Of a DNA stretch of 64,000 bases, positions 26,781 through 33,875 are shown piece by piece. The translations under genes and the position numbers were made by a program. Under the pieces are notes generated by a model, which searched no databases, was not told the origin of the DNA, and saw only the letters and a list, made by a program, of their open reading frames with translations. This DNA is from Verrucomicrobiota bacterium. GTDB taxonomy: Bacteria; Verrucomicrobiota; Verrucomicrobiia; CAIQCK01. The number at the start of each line of letters is the position of its first letter. Within the stretch, counting starts at the first letter, position 1. The stretch is from contig JAPLTX010000015.1 of the NCBI GenBank assembly GCA_026397915.1, forward strand, positions 46,985 to 110,984. The letters are read 5' to 3'.

Positions 26781-27692
26781 TCAAGCCTTCCAGCCCCCGA
26801 ACATCTCAACGGAAAGCTGTGTGTTTCGCCGGATGCGCGCAGCAATCAAGTCGAGTTCCGTTTCGGTCAGCGGCTCGACCCACGACTCGTGCGGCTTGCG
26901 CACGACCGTGTAAACCTGAACCAGTTTGATCTGCCCGCCAGACGCCGTGACCTCATTCAGCCGGTCGCAATAAGCCTCGATCTCCGCGACCGACGGCGGC
27001 TCGCCGTGCAGGCGAACAAACAAACTCTGAATCACAATGGGTCGCGGACGCGCGGTGAGAGCGAGGTTTTTTAAGATCCGGCTGAACGCAATTGCCGTGC
27101 GGTTCACCTGCTTGAAATACGGCTCCGTGCCGGCGTCCAGCTTCGCCCAGACCTCGCCGTTGTCGTCGTCCAACAACTTCAGCCCGGTCTGCACGTCCGT
27201 CCGGTCAAGGCCGGCGCAGTCCGTGATCAACACGACCTTGGTGTTCTGCAAACCCATCTCGTGTTTCACGCGCAACACAAGTTGAACAACGTCCCGAAAC
27301 TGCCGCACGGTTGTCGGCTCGCCGTCGCCGCTGAGAGCGATGTCGTTGATGCGCGTGGCCAGGTCCAGCACGGTGTTGAACGGATACTCGCTCGCGAGCG
27401 TGCCAGACCGCACCAGTTCCACCATCTCTCGCAGCTCGCGCTCCAACGTCGCCAGCACAAGCATCGAAACCTTTGGCGGCGTCGAGCGGTCCACCTGACA
27501 ATAGACGCAGTGAAAATTGCAGACCTTGTTCGGATTTAGATTGATGCCAACGGACAAGCCGTGGCTGCGGCGAGAGATGACGGGGTAAACGTAAAGAAAA
27601 TCGCGGTAGGTCCGCGGATGCGAACGGTGCGCGATGGTCAGTCCGGTCTTTGCAGCGTTTGTCTCAGGCACCGCGGAACGTAGCATTATCAT
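26781..27692 (-). CDS. Radical SAM protein
   Basis: 303 residues. The [4Fe-4S]-binding CxxxCxxC motif is CNFHCVYCQ, preceded by VGINLNPNKV. The GGE-like motif is ALSGDGEPTTV, typical of radical SAM enzymes. The C-terminal PIVIQSLFVRLHGEPPSVAE is typical of the MoaA/SPASM-adjacent class, yet there is no second cluster motif (no SPASM cysteines). The substrate is unknown. It is divergent from the Gfo/Idh gene at 27771. It is not the radical SAM member of the AmmeMemoRadiSam triad judged by length and motif context. Confidence 0.87.
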   Translation of the reverse strand: MIMLRSAVPETNAAKTGLTIAHRSHPRTYRDFLYVYPVISRRSHGLSVGINLNPNKVCNFHCVYCQVDRSTPPKVSMLVLATLERELREMVELVRSGTLASEYPFNTVLDLATRINDIALSGDGEPTTVRQFRDVVQLVLRVKHEMGLQNTKVVLITDCAGLDRTDVQTGLKLLDDDNGEVWAKLDAGTEPYFKQVNRTAIAFSRILKNLALTARPRPIVIQSLFVRLHGEPPSVAEIEAYCDRLNEVTASGGQIKLVQVYTVVRKPHESWVEPLTETELDLIAARIRRNTQLSVEMFGGWKA

Positions 27693-27770
27693 TTACCAAG
27701 CGCAACGGAGAGAATCATCCATAGCAAAATCCTCTGGAATTACGCCGCACGAGGTCGCTAGACTCGCGCC

Positions 27771-28772
27771 ATGATCCGAATCGCCATGCTCTCTACGGCC
27801 CACCTGCATGCGAACAGCTACGCGCAGGAGGCGCGCAATTCCCAGGATGTCCAGATCGCCAGCGTTTGGGACGACGATCCCACCCGCGGCGAGCCGGTAG
27901 CCAAGGAACTCGGCGTGCCGTTTGACAATGACCTCGCCCGCGTGCTCAGCCGCAAGGACGTGGACGCCGTCATCGTCTGTTCCGAGACCAGCAAGCACCG
28001 CACCATCCTCATCGCCGCCGCACACGCCCGCAAACACATCTTCGTGGAAAAACCGCTGACGCTCACCCTCGCCGAAGCCGACGAGGTGACGCGCGAGATC
28101 AAGGTCAGCGGCGTTAAATTCATAATCTCGCTGCCCCAGCGCAGCAAGTCGGAGGCGTTGCTGCTGAAGAAGCTCGTGGACGGTGGCACGCTCGGCAGGA
28201 TCGCCACCGCGCGCTTCCGCATCGGCCACGCCGCCGCGCTGGAGAAGTTGTTCAAGGGCGGTAGCGCATGGTTCGGCGACGAGAAACTCGCCGGCCCCGG
28301 CGCTCTATTCGACATTGCCTGCCACACTCTCGACGCGATGCGCTGGCTGCTCGGCGAACCGGCCAGCGTCTTTTGCAAGAGCGTTAATTTCAGCGGCGCG
28401 TATCCGATCCCCGACAACGGCATGGTCGTGGTTGAGTTCAAAAACAAGGCCCTCGGCATTCTCGACTTCAGCTACGTTCAGGGCGCCGGGCCAAACTTCT
28501 GGGAACTCTACGGCACCGAAGGCACCGCTGTGCGCGACATGCCGGGCCATCCGCCGGTCACTTACATCCTGCGGCAAGCCGGCAACGGTTTCGCACCAGC
28601 CTGGCAGCGAGTAAAGATGCCCAAGCCGCGGCCCAGCGCGTTGCAGCAATGGTTCGCCGCCATCCAGCGCAATGAACCAATGCACATCACCGTGGACGAC
28701 GCCCGCAACCTGGCGCAGCTGCTCGATGCCGCCCGCACATCCGCGCGCGAGGGACGCGAGGTGAAACTGTAG
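27771..28772 (+). CDS. Gfo/Idh/MocA family oxidoreductase, cytoplasmic
   Basis: 333 residues with an N-terminal Rossmann fold (MIRIAMLSTAHLHANSYA; the Gly-rich turn is replaced by a Ser/Thr-Ala-His variant) and the EKP signature in HIFVEKPLTLTLAEAD. The C-terminal half is the family alpha/beta domain (FDIACHTLDAMRWLLGEP). NAD(P)-dependent sugar or inositol oxidoreduction is the family role. Unlike the second Gfo/Idh protein of this window it has no Tat signal. It is followed after 12 bases by a small membrane protein, probably in the same transcript. Confidence 0.9.
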   Translation: MIRIAMLSTAHLHANSYAQEARNSQDVQIASVWDDDPTRGEPVAKELGVPFDNDLARVLSRKDVDAVIVCSETSKHRTILIAAAHARKHIFVEKPLTLTLAEADEVTREIKVSGVKFIISLPQRSKSEALLLKKLVDGGTLGRIATARFRIGHAAALEKLFKGGSAWFGDEKLAGPGALFDIACHTLDAMRWLLGEPASVFCKSVNFSGAYPIPDNGMVVVEFKNKALGILDFSYVQGAGPNFWELYGTEGTAVRDMPGHPPVTYILRQAGNGFAPAWQRVKMPKPRPSALQQWFAAIQRNEPMHITVDDARNLAQLLDAARTSAREGREVKL

Positions 28773-28784
28773 CCCGCGCGCCTC

Positions 28785-29363
28785 ATGAACATCGTAACGA
28801 GAATCTCGCACGAGTGGCGAAACCGCATGTTAATGCAAACCGCGTTCCTGGTTGGCTTCGGCATCTGGTTCTTCCGCGATGGTGGAATCAAATACCCAGA
28901 GCACAACGAACACATCGCGCAATTCCAAACCGCCGCCGCGCGCGGCGAAACAACGAAGTGGAGCGAGTTCGCCGCAAAGAACGGCTGGCCGGGACAGGAA
29001 CACCCGGCCCCCTACTCTTCCGCAGAACTTGTGACACAGTTTGTGCTGGGCGCCATCAGCACCGCGTTCGGAGGCATGACGATCGTCTGGCTGCTCATCG
29101 GTCGCCGCCAGAAGATGAGCAGTGACGGTCAGACCATCTGCGGCGTGCGCGGCGAGCGTGTGCCGCTGAAGGCGTTTGTCAGCGTGGACAAGCGGAAATG
29201 GGAGCGCAAGAGCATCGCCTATGCCCTTTACGAGGAAAACGGCCAACGCCGCCGGCTCACGATTGACGATTATAAGTTCGTCGGTGCCGAAGACATCCTC
29301 AAACAGGTCGAAGAACAGATCGCGAAGAAGCAACCGCCGACACCGCCCGCACCGGCACCGTAG
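28785..29363 (+). CDS. Two-helix membrane protein of unknown function
   Basis: 192 residues. A first membrane segment lies at about residues 17-30 and a second at about 84-105 (TQFVLGAISTAFGGMTIVWL). The C-terminal 85 residues are a soluble domain with KAFVSVDKRKWERKSIAYAL, and the tail is Pro-rich (KKQPPTPPAPAP). No family is recognised. The TAG stop is the first three bases of the palindromic element at 29361, so the Pro-rich tail may be directly next to an insertion point. Confidence 0.7.
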   Translation: MNIVTRISHEWRNRMLMQTAFLVGFGIWFFRDGGIKYPEHNEHIAQFQTAAARGETTKWSEFAAKNGWPGQEHPAPYSSAELVTQFVLGAISTAFGGMTIVWLLIGRRQKMSSDGQTICGVRGERVPLKAFVSVDKRKWERKSIAYALYEENGQRRRLTIDDYKFVGAEDILKQVEEQIAKKQPPTPPAPAP

Positions 29364-29422
29364 GACAGGCGTCCCGCCTGTCCATCATCATCCAACCGGG
29401 ACAGGCAGGATGCCTGTCCTAC
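29361..29422. repeat. Palindromic element, TAGGACAGGC type
   Basis: TAGGACAGGCGTCCCGCCTG at the left is the imperfect inverse of the right end CAGGATGCCTGTCCTA. Its first bases give the stop codon of the gene at 28785. I saw a related half-copy near 26755 (GCAGGCAGGATGCCCGC). Confidence 0.88.
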
Positions 29423-29424
29423 TT

Positions 29425-29468
29425 TTAAAAAACAACCGAGGCGGTTGTGCCATCACACAACCGCCTCG
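29425..29468 (-). terminator. Rho-independent terminator of the sigma-factor operon
   Basis: A perfect 13-base-pair stem (CGAGGCGGTTGTG with its inverse, six-base loop) at 29437-29468. On the minus strand it is followed by GTTGTTTTTT, a run of six T residues. It lies 30 bases after the stop of the CpxP-like gene and ends the minus-strand operon 32150-29498. Confidence 0.9.
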
Positions 29469-29497
29469 CGTCGTCTTCTAAACTCAACTTCCGCGCC

Positions 29498-29968
29498 TCA
29501 CTTCATCCACGCGCAATTCGGACACAGACCACACGCCGGACTCGCCATGTCCAGCGGGCAATTGGCCAAGCAACCCATGCCGCGCCCGCCGCACCAGCCG
29601 GGGCCACCGCCGCAACGTTTCATGATCTGCTGTTGCAGCTCGCTGTTCTTGGTCACCAACTCCCGGAACTGCGTGCGAAGGTTTTCCACCACGCCCTTCT
29701 GTGCGCCCAGCGCGGCGGCGCTCGCGCCACTCTTTTGCAGCGTGGCCAGCGCCGCCTGCTCGTCGCGAATCTCTGTTTGCAGTTTCGTCACCTGCTCAAC
29801 AAACGCCTTCTCCTTCGGGTCGGTGGGCGTCACGCGCGTCAATCTGCAACCCGCGCCCCGCCCGCCGCCACCCTGACAGCCCCAACCGCGCCCCTGCGCG
29901 AAACCGGTAGCGGCTGTCAGCGCCAACACCAGACCGCCCATCGTCAGAATCTGCCATGTTCGTTTCAT
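29498..29968 (-). CDS. Periplasmic heavy-metal sensor / CpxP-Spy-like protein, Cys-rich
   Basis: 156 residues with a signal peptide (cut near GFAQG) and an AAGGA Shine-Dalgarno. The middle is a long helical hairpin (FVEQVTKLQTEIRDEQAALA and VVENLRTQFRELVTKNSEL) like ZraP/CpxP/Spy proteins. Both ends are rich in Gly and Cys (GWGCQGGGGRGAGC; CGGGPGWCGGRGMGC; CGLCPNC), which suggests metal or thiol chemistry. It is the last gene of the ECF sigma operon, 85 bases after the RseB-like gene, before a strong terminator. A role as periplasmic metal-binding chaperone is inferred. Confidence 0.8.
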   Translation of the reverse strand: MKRTWQILTMGGLVLALTAATGFAQGRGWGCQGGGGRGAGCRLTRVTPTDPKEKAFVEQVTKLQTEIRDEQAALATLQKSGASAAALGAQKGVVENLRTQFRELVTKNSELQQQIMKRCGGGPGWCGGRGMGCLANCPLDMASPACGLCPNCAWMK

Positions 29969-30053
29969 CGTCGTTTTCCTTTTTGAAGTTCCTTGCCAAC
30001 CGTCATCATGCTGGCTGCTGGAAAAGACGAGACACGCCTGCGGCGCATTCCAT

Positions 30054-31070
30054 TTATTTGACGCTGTCGGCGATTTTCGACAGCTCTGTTTCGGGCAAAT
30101 CGCCGATCAGGATGAACGACAAATCGCCGACTTGCCGGACCAGCATCCGGCCGGGTTGACTGGCCAGCAGTTGGCAGTTGCGGCCGCCGCCGCGCCCCTT
30201 CCCCCAACCAAAGCCGCGTCCTCGGCCACGCCCTGGACACTGTGTGAAGCGTTCAAAAACGGAAACGCTATTCAGCCCATCCACATAACGAAGGTGCGCC
30301 GACGCCACGCCGCACCGGCAGTGGTAAAGGTGAAACCCGTCCACCGCAAAGCCTGCCGGCAAATACGCCGGCTCGCACACGTTGAACGCCACCTCCCTGG
30401 ACAAGCCCTCCCGATCCCAGTGCTTGCCGGGATCATCCTCGACCGCGACTTTCTTCCAACCGTCGAGAATCTCAAAAAGGCTGTCGGCCAACGGCGGGTT
30501 CCATTCGATGTCCGTGTAGAATGTCAGCGTCGCCAGCTTGCCGTCGCTGTCGTAATACTCCGTGCGCAGAATAAGGTTGGTAGCCCGGTCCACCCAGACC
30601 TTCTTTGCCGGGCTGCCCGCCTCGCGGTGCTTGATGACCAGCACGTCCGCCGCACGACCGATGATCGGCTCCGTTCGCTCCTGTGTCACCGTGTAGTTCT
30701 TTAACAGCAGATCAAACCTGCCAGGTTCGCGATGCGAACAAGCAGCGGAAGCGGTTTTTTGTGCCGGGTCGAGCCGGATGACCGTGTCGCCCTTCTCAAT
30801 CATCGCCAGCCCCTTCAACGCGGGCGACTGGTATTCCCAACGGCAGCAACCCGGCTTGCGGCATACCACGACCTGCGACGACACGGAGGACTGTTGCGAG
30901 AACGTCGCCGTGTTCAACGTCGCGCGCAACGTGAGGCGATCCTCCGCGCTCTGCGCCGCCCGCAACCGTTCTGCCGGACTCGCCGCCGGTGTTGGCGCGC
31001 CGATTTCACTCGCCACGCAAACCGCCAGCGTCATCGCCGCCATGCCAACGAGAATGGTTGCCCGCATCAT
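30054..31070 (-). CDS. MucB/RseB-like periplasmic regulator
   Basis: 338 residues from the ATG at 31070, which has GGGAG five bases upstream and overlaps the anti-sigma TGA by four bases (ATGA). The signal peptide is residues 1-20. The body has an outer-membrane-sorting-type fold typical of RseB/MucB (VWVDRATNLILRTEYYDSDG), a family that senses envelope stress and protects the anti-sigma factor. Cys clusters VVCRKPGCCRWEY and YHCRCGVAS and a Gly/Arg-rich stretch near residue 290 are unusual for RseB. A metal- or redox-sensing variation is possible. Confidence 0.78.
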   Translation of the reverse strand: MMRATILVGMAAMTLAVCVASEIGAPTPAASPAERLRAAQSAEDRLTLRATLNTATFSQQSSVSSQVVVCRKPGCCRWEYQSPALKGLAMIEKGDTVIRLDPAQKTASAACSHREPGRFDLLLKNYTVTQERTEPIIGRAADVLVIKHREAGSPAKKVWVDRATNLILRTEYYDSDGKLATLTFYTDIEWNPPLADSLFEILDGWKKVAVEDDPGKHWDREGLSREVAFNVCEPAYLPAGFAVDGFHLYHCRCGVASAHLRYVDGLNSVSVFERFTQCPGRGRGRGFGWGKGRGGGRNCQLLASQPGRMLVRQVGDLSFILIGDLPETELSKIADSVK

Positions 31071-31552
31071 TGCATCTCCCGTCCGGCCCCGCTGCGGCCC
31101 AGCATCACGCCCAGCGCGGCCTTGTCGCTCAAGGGATCGTTCCATGCCAACATACCGTGACGCTGGAGGAAGTCCTGAGTCTCGTCATCTTCTGCCGGTG
31201 ACAGCCGCGAGACTGTCACGAGCAAAGCCACCGCCAATATCGCCGTCGCCGCCAGTCCGGCGTAAGCCAGCCGCGGCCATTGCGCCGGGAAAAGCATCTC
31301 CCACCAAGGCGCGTGTGCCGGTTCTTGCTTCGGGGTTTCGATCTCGCGCCGGATGGATTGCCACAAACCGGCGGGCGCTTCCTCCGGCTCCAGCGCGTCA
31401 AGCACTGCGCCTGTTCTCTGCAATGCGCTCAGTTCCCGCTGGCACGTCGGGCACTCCTGAAAATGGCGCTCAACCTCCGCGCGTTCCCGTTCTACCAGCA
31501 CGCCGACCGCGAAGTCGGCCAGTTGGTTTTGGATATCTTTGCAAGGTTTCAT
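31067..31552 (-). CDS. Anti-sigma factor with zinc-finger ZAS domain
   Basis: 161 residues. The N-terminal ZAS motif H-x3-C-x2-C is visible as VERHFQECPTCQREL, which binds zinc and the sigma factor. One membrane segment lies at residues 94-114 (AYAGLAATAILAVALLVTVS), leaving a periplasmic tail of about 45 residues. The gene starts seven bases after the sigma-factor stop and overlaps the RseB-like start. It should hold the sigma factor at the membrane until regulated proteolysis releases it. Confidence 0.88.
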   Translation of the reverse strand: MKPCKDIQNQLADFAVGVLVERERAEVERHFQECPTCQRELSALQRTGAVLDALEPEEAPAGLWQSIRREIETPKQEPAHAPWWEMLFPAQWPRLAYAGLAATAILAVALLVTVSRLSPAEDDETQDFLQRHGMLAWNDPLSDKAALGVMLGRSGAGREMQ

Positions 31553-31559
31553 AAGCGCC

Positions 31560-32150
31560 TCACTCCTTCAACAACGGCTCCAACATTTTTCGTAACGCTT
31601 CCCGCGCCCGCGCCAGCCGCGACAGCACCGTGCCCGGCGAGATGCCCAGCACATCGGCAATGGCCGTGACCTCCATCTCTTCCAAGTGGTGCATACCTAC
31701 AACGCTCCGGTGGATTTCCGGCAGCCTCCCCACAGCGCGCCGCACGAACTGCTGCGTGTCTTGCGACAACACAATCTGCCCTGGCCCCAGCGACCAGTCG
31801 GGAATCTCCATCGTGCCGGTTGAGTCCTCGTCTTCAACTGGCGCGTCCAACGAAACCATCGGTCGCTCGATGCGCTTCCGGCTGTCGCGCACAACGTTCA
31901 GCGCAATGCGATGCAGCCAAACGAGAAAAGCCTCATCCGAGCGCAGGCTCTTCAGCGCGCCCCACGCCCGCACGTAGGTTTTCTGCGTCAGATCGGCCGC
32001 ATCTTCGGGGTTCGTTACCATGGACAGGACAAAGTTGTAGATCCGGCGATGCGTCACGCGGAACAGCTCGCCAAACGCTTCTACATCGCCTTCACGCGCC
32101 CGCGACACCACCGCCGGGTCGGAAGTTTCCATAGTCTGATTCTGCCGCAT
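31560..32150 (-). CDS. ECF-type RNA polymerase sigma factor
   Basis: 196 residues from MRQNQTMETSDPAVV; an ATG six codons later is an equally possible start. Region 2 is visible in AFGELFRVTHRRIYNFVLS and DAADLTQKTYVRAW. Region 4 is LPEIHRSVVGMHHLEE with the helix-turn-helix IADVLGISPGTVLSRLAR. It heads the operon sigma / ZAS anti-sigma / RseB-like / CpxP-like, the classic layout of an envelope-stress system that is probably autoregulated. I could not define its promoter. Confidence 0.92.
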   Translation of the reverse strand: MRQNQTMETSDPAVVSRAREGDVEAFGELFRVTHRRIYNFVLSMVTNPEDAADLTQKTYVRAWGALKSLRSDEAFLVWLHRIALNVVRDSRKRIERPMVSLDAPVEDEDSTGTMEIPDWSLGPGQIVLSQDTQQFVRRAVGRLPEIHRSVVGMHHLEEMEVTAIADVLGISPGTVLSRLARAREALRKMLEPLLKE

Positions 32151-32225
32151 GACAAGACGACCACGCTGCCCGCCAGATTCCATCTCATTTCGCGCCCACG
32201 ACCCGCAATGCCACGCAGCATCAGC

Positions 32226-32771
32226 TCAAAACTGCGGCCGCGAGAGCCGTTCGTGAACATCCGCGGCAGCGTAAGCAGCAACAACCGCACCATAATAGAC
32301 ACGGTGGAAGTCGCCCTTCGCATAATACGACGCGACGATATCCGGTGCGAAGTTGGCGGGAATGACGTCGTTTGTGTGCACAACGCGGCACTCGTAACAG
32401 ATGACCGCCTGCTCTATGACCGGCACGCGAACCTCCTGCGCCTGCGCCGCTATGAGATCGGTAAGTGCGAACTTGTCCACGTCACGGCCCGACGTGCTGC
32501 CGCAAAGCTGTATCGCTCCGGCAAACCGCGGTGGCATAACGTTGACGGTGAACTCGCGCACTTCCTCGATTCTGCCAAAGCTGTGGCGGCTCGGCCGGAT
32601 AAGAACCGTCAAGATGGGTTTGCCCCAAATGATTCCCGCCGTCATCCAGCCGATGGTCATCGTGTTCGGCTTGCCATCAGCACCAACCGTGTTCAGCAAC
32701 ACGCCTTCGTGCGCCAGCACCGTCGTCGTTTCCTGCCACAGATCGAAAGGTTTGATCGGTTGCTTGTTCAT
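32226..32771 (-). CDS. Flavin reductase-like FMN-binding protein
   Basis: 181 residues with the split-barrel fold: PNTMTIGWMTAGIIWGKPI is the FMN-contact strand pair, and PSRHSFGRIEEVREFTVNVM is typical of the flavoredoxin/flavin reductase family. It starts four bases inside the nitroreductase stop (ATGA overlap), so translation is coupled. The likely role is NAD(P)H-dependent FMN handling, possibly with the neighbouring nitroreductase; direct interaction is inference. Confidence 0.88.
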   Translation of the reverse strand: MNKQPIKPFDLWQETTTVLAHEGVLLNTVGADGKPNTMTIGWMTAGIIWGKPILTVLIRPSRHSFGRIEEVREFTVNVMPPRFAGAIQLCGSTSGRDVDKFALTDLIAAQAQEVRVPVIEQAVICYECRVVHTNDVIPANFAPDIVASYYAKGDFHRVYYGAVVAAYAAADVHERLSRPQF

Positions 32772-33304
32772 GATTGTTTACTCCCAACAACTTCGCCATG
32801 CACGAGATCGTTCAACGCCCGCCGCGGACGCGCCGGCGACTGCTCTGCGGCGTAGCCGATTGGCAGCACCGCAACAGGCCGCAGCGTGCCGGTCGCGCCA
32901 ACCGCCGCAGCCACCGCCGCGTCGTCATACGCACCCACCCAGCAACAACTCAAACCCAACGCTGTCGCGGCCAGTTCAGCGTAGGCACATGCGATCGTGG
33001 CATCCTGCACGCAGTAAAGTTCCGCGCCGCGTTCGGCGTAACGGCCACGGTTTCGCTCCGGCGCGGCCAGGAACACCAGCACCACCGGCGCTTCAGCGAT
33101 GAACGTCTGGTCCCACGCAGCCTTGACGAGCCGCTGTTTGCGCTCGGCGTCGCGCACGAGCACGATCTCGTAAGCCTGCCGGTTGCCGGCCGACGGCGCG
33201 GCGTCGAGAGCCTCCAGAATCCGTTGCAACTTCTCCGCCTCGATCTCTCGCTTCTGATAAGCGCGAACCGAGTGACGCTGTTTGATCGCTTCAAAGATGT
33301 CCAT
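32768..33304 (-). CDS. Nitroreductase family protein
   Basis: 178 residues. The N terminus MDIFEAIKQRHSVRAYQKRE holds the FMN-binding Arg/His-Ser-x-Arg box of the NfsA/NfnB family. The PSAGNRQAYEIVLV segment contributes a second flavin contact, and the central FIAEAPVVLVFLA is typical. It overlaps the end of the DUF123 gene by 14 bases and the start of the flavin reductase by 4, so it is the middle of a three-gene operon. The electron acceptor is not defined. Confidence 0.9.
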   Translation of the reverse strand: MDIFEAIKQRHSVRAYQKREIEAEKLQRILEALDAAPSAGNRQAYEIVLVRDAERKQRLVKAAWDQTFIAEAPVVLVFLAAPERNRGRYAERGAELYCVQDATIACAYAELAATALGLSCCWVGAYDDAAVAAAVGATGTLRPVAVLPIGYAAEQSPARPRRALNDLVHGEVVGSKQS

Positions 33305-33701
33305 ATTTTCTCTGCCTCAAGTAAACCAGATGTGTCGAGCAATCGCAATCGCTGGAACCGAACCGTGGCGCAACAACCCGTGCGCCGGCCAACCGCAGCG
33401 TCCGCGCGTTCCACGAACACTCCAGCCGTCGCCGTGTCACTCGCGTCGTGATCCGCACGATACGCGCGTGCCGCAACAGGTAGTCAATGTGCCAGTGCAT
33501 CTTCTTCCTCCGCCGCTGATGCCGCGCAAGGCGTTGTTCCAGCCCGCCGAGCACGCTACCGGTGTAAACATAGACGCCCGGCGGGAAGTCGAAAGTTCCC
33601 AACTTCCCCACTGTCAGAAGCGTCTGCTTGGGCAAATCGAGCCAAAGCTGATAAACGCCCGGCGATTTGGCCAACGGTGAAAGCGATTGTGAACGGCGCA
33701 T
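33291..33701 (-). CDS. DUF123 / GIY-YIG-like protein
   Basis: 136 residues from MRRSQSLSPLAKSPGVYQ. The GIY-YIG-like half motifs are GVYQLWLDL and GVYVYTGSVLGGLEQRL. The family signature continues with HWHIDYLLRHA and GSSDCDCSTHLVYL. DUF123 proteins can be separate or fused to endonuclease III; nuclease activity is not established. A much longer frame upstream is only the antisense of the propeller gene. The start has GGGAG almost touching it, so it may be a few codons off. Confidence 0.8.
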   Translation of the reverse strand: MRRSQSLSPLAKSPGVYQLWLDLPKQTLLTVGKLGTFDFPPGVYVYTGSVLGGLEQRLARHQRRRKKMHWHIDYLLRHARIVRITTRVTRRRLECSWNARTLRLAGARVVAPRFGSSDCDCSTHLVYLRQRKYGHL

Positions 33702-33748
33702 TCTCCCGCTCGTAGCAGCTTGCGGACGCCGACGCAAGAAAGCAGTCC

Positions 33749-33823
33749 GTAGCGCCGGCATCCTTGCCGTCGTTCCGCCCTCAACAGAGAGAGGACCAAC
33801 GCCGGCAAGGATGCCGGCGCTAC
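33749..33823. repeat. Palindromic element, GTAGCGCCGGCATCC type
   Basis: GTAGCGCCGGCATCCTTGCC at the left is perfectly inverted at the right (GGCAAGGATGCCGGCGCTAC) with a 35-base spacer. It sits in the divergent promoter region between the DUF123 and propeller genes, so it may influence one or both. Confidence 0.92.
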
Positions 33824-33875
33824 TTCTGCATCCGTCGCGGTTGCGCTGACAGCCATCTCTCCGTATGCTGCGGCC

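Noticed and set aside
26781..27692. Radical SAM member of the AmmeMemoRadiSam triad
   Set aside because: It lies 9 kb away on the other strand and its motif context differs from that family.
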